Origin: Candidatus Peregrinibacteria bacterium
GTDB taxonomy: Bacteria > Patescibacteriota > Gracilibacteria > UBA1369 > PNNO01
Direction of reading: 5' to 3'
Length of the DNA stretch: 7,178 nucleotides
Assembly: GCA_014728955.1 (NCBI GenBank)
Contig: WJKT01000036.1
Coordinates: forward strand, 1-7,178
In this document: one piece after another, positions 4,821 through 7,178 of the stretch
How positions within the stretch are numbered: the first letter of the stretch is position 1
How the letters are laid out: every line of letters starts with the position of its first letter
The notes under the pieces: generated by a model
What the model saw: only the letters and a program-made list of their open reading frames with translations
What the model was told of the DNA's origin: nothing
Databases searched by the model: none
Position numbers and translations under genes: made by a program

Positions 4821-7028
4821 TTACGCCAGAACATCTTCAGCGGTTGAATCAGCCACAAACAAAAACGATTTCTTTCTTCCCTTTGGCAAATCGTGAATAA
4901 ATTTTGCATCCCCTTGATTAGTTGAAACAATATGGATATCACCCTGCGGCGCTTCGTCTAATGTTTTTTCAAGCGACTGATTTGAAATTTTAATCTCGGT
5001 AGACAATGGGAAACGAGCTTCATAGATAAGTTTTTGCAGATAATATCGTGCCTTGTCAGTAGAGGCTTTGGTTGTACACATCCATAATGTTAACTTCCCC
5101 GACCAATTTCGATACAACTGATATGCAAGTAGCATTGCCAGATCAAATTTTCTGTCGTCCCGAAATTCTTTTTTAATAACTTTCGGAGAAATCCATACAT
5201 GTATATCTTTTTCCGATCCCAATCCGGCTTCTTCATCGCGATTAAACAAAACGACTCCAATTTTTTGCTTATGAGCTTTTTCAAATATTTTTTCCAAATT
5301 TGTTATTGATATCCGTTCCGATTTGAACGGCAAAAAGAGAATATTGGGATGAAAAACCTGTCCACCTATCGCTTCCAATGAAATATTTACTCCCTCGGTA
5401 TAATCATGTGTTTCGATAATTGACGAAGAAGTGAAAATTCCTTCATTCGAAAATTTATCAACCATATCGGGAAGTTCGGATAATTCCTCTTTAATCTCCT
5501 TTGGCGTGATATCGTCCGCGTCAGGTACTTTTTTTTCGGTTTTAAGCTTAATACCCAGCACAGTCATGGTTCCGGTAGGGTATGCGATTGCTTTAATGAG
5601 AGGGAAATTTCCCAAAAGCGTTCGCGTAATCACCACCGGTACAAGAATATTCGGCTTCCAGGTGTGCTTTGTGGATTCCGGCAGTGTAATAATCTTTCTG
5701 GCAGCCCATTCGGCAAGTGTTAAAAATAAGCCCGATCGCAAATCACCTTCTTCGGCTTTTAACTTTCTTTTTACCAACCATGCGTATACGGCAATCAAAA
5801 AGGTAAACGAAATAAGTCCGGCAACGGGACTGATAACAAACATAAAGACAATGGAAGCAATAAAGCCGTACAATGCAACAAATTTTGGGACTTTAATGCG
5901 CGGCCGAAAACTCACCATTCCCAGCGACTGCTCAATAAAGACAGATATATTAATCAGCGCATACGTTATTAAGAAAAACATCGTAAGCAATGGCGCAATT
6001 TTATTCAAACTCCCTGCGGTAAGAGCAATAAATACAATCACCGTCGTAAAGATAATCGCCACATACGGCTCACCTGTTTTTGTTTTTTTACTGAACAATT
6101 CACTTAAAGGAAGCACCTTGTTTTTCGACATAGCATGCATTAAACGGGGAGCCGCAACAAACGTCGTAAGTCCGCTCGAAAAGGTCGCCGCAAGGATACC
6201 TGCAAGAATAATCGGTCCATAAAACGCAAGGTCAACCATAATAAGATTATTGTCCACAAGCTGCTGAGGATCCGCAATGGTTCCAAGCCAAAAAGCAACT
6301 GCGACATAAATGGTTGTAGTAAGTCCTATTGCCCATAAAACACCTTTTGCAATTTGCCTTTTCGGATCCGTAAGTTCGCCGGACAAACCAATGCCCGCCT
6401 GAAGCCCGGTCATTGCCGGGAAAAACAAAGCAAAAAGCCACCAAAACGATCCCCACGAACCGGTAGTCATATAGTGCGCAGTCTCTAAGTTTTCCCACCA
6501 GGCGCCACCACCGATAAACAAACTGATGATTGCAATAACAATAAGAACAAACACAATCATTTGCGCCCGAATAGCAATGGAGACACTAATAATATTCAGT
6601 AAAAGCAATAATGCCAAAACCGCATACACCACTAATTGGAAAGAGTGCCCCGGAAAAATATACGTCCATGCTTCTGCAAAACCGAAAATATAAAAAACAA
6701 CCGAAAATATTTGCGCTAAAACCAAAGGAATACCCACGCTTCCGCCCACTTCAAGTCCGAGTGTTTTTCGAATAATGGAATAGGCCCCGCCGGCTTCTAT
6801 TCTAAGATTGGTGGTAATTGAGCTAAGCGATAACGCTGTTGCAACTGTAACGGTGGCCGCAAGTAAAATAATTAAGATAGTTGGAACAATACCCGCCGTT
6901 CCCACAACAAAGCCAAGACGCAAGAAAAGAACCACCCCGATAATACTTAAAAATGTGGGGACAAAAACACCGTTAAACGAATTAAATTTTTTATGAGTAA
7001 ATGTTTTTCCTTTTTTCATAAACGACAT
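4821..7028 (-). CDS. Cation-chloride cotransporter (SLC12/CCC-like) APC-superfamily transporter, Na+-site type
   Basis: This 735-residue transporter has twelve TM segments (about 21-420) and a cytoplasmic C-terminal domain (455-735), the layout of animal NKCC/NCC/KCC. TM1 reads SIIGVVLFLRLGFVVGTAGI (28-47), as in CCC proteins. TM3 has Tyr113 in FYIFGFAEA, the place of the K+-binding Tyr of NKCC1. TM6 has FFPAMTGLQAG (202-212), with SGELTDP after it. TM8 has AATFSSGLTTFVAAPRL (280-296); Ser284-Ser285 are the pair that binds Na+ in NKCC/NCC and is lost in KCC. TM10 has IAPLLTMFFLITYALIN with Tyr356. The C-terminal part keeps the CCC pattern WKPNILVPV (457-465) and KDIHVWISP...LAMLLAYQLYRNW. It probably moves Cl- with Na+ and perhaps K+. 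The N-terminus is short and lacks animal regulatory phosphosites. The start ATG 7028 directly follows an in-frame ATG-TTT-TAG. First gene of an operon with the PH-domain gene. Stops with TAA TAA. Confidence 0.88.
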   Translation of the reverse strand: MSFMKKGKTFTHKKFNSFNGVFVPTFLSIIGVVLFLRLGFVVGTAGIVPTILIILLAATVTVATALSLSSITTNLRIEAGGAYSIIRKTLGLEVGGSVGIPLVLAQIFSVVFYIFGFAEAWTYIFPGHSFQLVVYAVLALLLLLNIISVSIAIRAQMIVFVLIVIAIISLFIGGGAWWENLETAHYMTTGSWGSFWWLFALFFPAMTGLQAGIGLSGELTDPKRQIAKGVLWAIGLTTTIYVAVAFWLGTIADPQQLVDNNLIMVDLAFYGPIILAGILAATFSSGLTTFVAAPRLMHAMSKNKVLPLSELFSKKTKTGEPYVAIIFTTVIVFIALTAGSLNKIAPLLTMFFLITYALINISVFIEQSLGMVSFRPRIKVPKFVALYGFIASIVFMFVISPVAGLISFTFLIAVYAWLVKRKLKAEEGDLRSGLFLTLAEWAARKIITLPESTKHTWKPNILVPVVITRTLLGNFPLIKAIAYPTGTMTVLGIKLKTEKKVPDADDITPKEIKEELSELPDMVDKFSNEGIFTSSSIIETHDYTEGVNISLEAIGGQVFHPNILFLPFKSERISITNLEKIFEKAHKQKIGVVLFNRDEEAGLGSEKDIHVWISPKVIKKEFRDDRKFDLAMLLAYQLYRNWSGKLTLWMCTTKASTDKARYYLQKLIYEARFPLSTEIKISNQSLEKTLDEAPQGDIHIVSTNQGDAKFIHDLPKGRKKSFLFVADSTAEDVLA

Positions 7029-7037
7029 CTAAAACAT
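7029..7037 (-). other. Two-codon upstream ORF (ATG TTT TAG) abutting the cotransporter start
   Basis: ATG (7037-7035), TTT, TAG (7031-7029) is followed immediately by the cotransporter ATG (7028-7026) in the same frame. GAGGGAG (7050-7044) is 6 nt before the first ATG, the ideal distance, but 15 nt before the second. Ribosomes starting at the first ATG would stop after Phe and could restart at the next codon. Confidence 0.4.
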
Positions 7038-7043
7038 ACGTTT

Positions 7044-7050
7044 CTCCCTC
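7044..7050 (-). promoter_or_regulatory. Shine-Dalgarno sequence upstream of the cotransporter gene
   Basis: GAGGGAG is one of only two clear SD sequences in the window. Its position favours ATG 7037 over the annotated start at 7028, and it lies at the extreme 5' end of the transcript predicted from the -10 box at 7057-7052. Confidence 0.5.
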
Positions 7051-7051
7051 T

Positions 7052-7079
7052 ATTATACATGAATAAAAAGATATTTACA
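7052..7079 (-). promoter_or_regulatory. Promoter of the cotransporter / PH-domain operon
   Basis: A perfect -10 TATAAT (7057-7052) is preceded by a weak -35 TGTAAA (7079-7074) at 16 bp. The transcription start would fall near 7045, so the leader is under 20 nt. The rest of the stretch to the right edge has no convincing gene. Confidence 0.6.
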
Positions 7080-7102
7080 CCGGTTGAAAATGAAAAGACA
7101 CA

Positions 7103-7172
7103 TAGTGTGGCTTCTTATATAGGAAAACTATTAAATACATAGCCAATTACTATTATTCCCGCTGCCACACTA
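7103..7172. repeat. 9-bp inverted repeat pair near the right edge
   Basis: TAGTGTGGC (7103-7111) and GCCACACTA (7164-7172) are perfect inverted copies 52 nt apart. A competing local hairpin ACAC-ATA-GTGT (7098-7108) shares the left arm. The sequence between has no tRNA-like cloverleaf. It may be a pair of binding sites upstream of the cotransporter promoter, or a chance match. Confidence 0.35.
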
Positions 7173-7178
7173 CTAAAG

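Noticed and set aside
5431..6222. 263-codon open frame on the plus strand inside the cotransporter gene
   Set aside because: It is antisense to a gene with clear SLC12 motifs over its full length, and its translation has no family pattern; it is a shadow frame.
7059..7142. 27-codon plus-strand ORF starting MNKKIFTPVENEK, divergent from the cotransporter
   Set aside because: There is no SD, no promoter at a usable distance (TATTAT is only 2 nt before the ATG) and no recognisable family; short ORFs of this size arise easily in AT-rich DNA.
1..7178. Recoding of TGA (as in some Patescibacteria lineages)
   Set aside because: All recognised genes are intact without any in-frame TGA, so there is no evidence for reassigned TGA; absence of TGA stops alone is not enough.
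1..7178. CRISPR arrays, insertion sequences, tRNA or rRNA genes
   Set aside because: No regularly spaced repeats, transposase motifs, terminal repeats with target duplications, cloverleaf with T-loop GTTCRANNC or rRNA-like segments were seen.

Overview
The window is about 7.2 kb of AT-rich, tightly packed bacterial DNA, ion-transport themed, with eight complete genes and the 5' end of a ninth. Leaders are short, Shine-Dalgarno (SD) sequences are mostly absent, every complete gene stops with TAA except one TAG, and no gene contains an in-frame TGA. Together with the mix of conserved-unknown families (DUF134/DUF5320, DUF3008-like, LOG), this suggests a small-genome bacterium, possibly a Candidate Phyla Radiation (Patescibacteria) member. 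That placement is inference: there is no rRNA or other marker gene here.

Left part (1-2870). A truncated minus-strand gene of unknown function (1-113) has its own good promoter. Next to it lies a minus-strand DUF134 helix-turn-helix protein fused to a DUF5320-like Gly-rich module (187-660). Divergent from it run a CbiM-type nickel/cobalt ECF substrate-binding membrane protein with a fused, shortened PDGLE tail (777-1520), a LOG-family Rossmann protein (1539-2648) and a 54-residue DUF3008-like protein (2673-2837). These three are closely spaced and probably form one operon, ended by a strong bidirectional hairpin (2839-2864). The 116-bp divergent intergene is the most information-rich non-coding stretch: the -35 elements of the two promoters overlap, and an 8+8 bp palindrome sits at the predicted transcription start of the DUF134 gene.

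Middle (2888-4254). A very acidic, all-helical 88-residue protein is transcribed leftward. Its candidate promoter has a 10-nt homopolymer in the spacer. Divergent from it is a CaCA-family exchanger whose alpha repeats look like the K+-dependent NCKX (SLC24) class rather than ordinary bacterial YrbG/NCX proteins.

Right part (4270-7178). A minus-strand operon encodes a 735-residue cation-chloride cotransporter homologue (SLC12-like), with the serine pair typical of Na+-dependent members and the tyrosine of the K+ site, followed 26 nt later by a two-TM bacterial PH-domain (bPH2) protein. The last 150 bp hold the cotransporter promoter, a curious ATG-TTT-TAG-ATG start region and a 9-bp inverted repeat.

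Taken together the genes would handle uptake of Ni/Co, exchange of Na+/Ca2+(K+) and cotransport of Na+/K+/Cl-. I see no phage, transposon, CRISPR, tRNA or rRNA signal. The best candidates for something undescribed are the DUF134-DUF5320 fusion with its shared palindromic promoter opposite an orphan metal transporter, and the two animal-like ion transporters.
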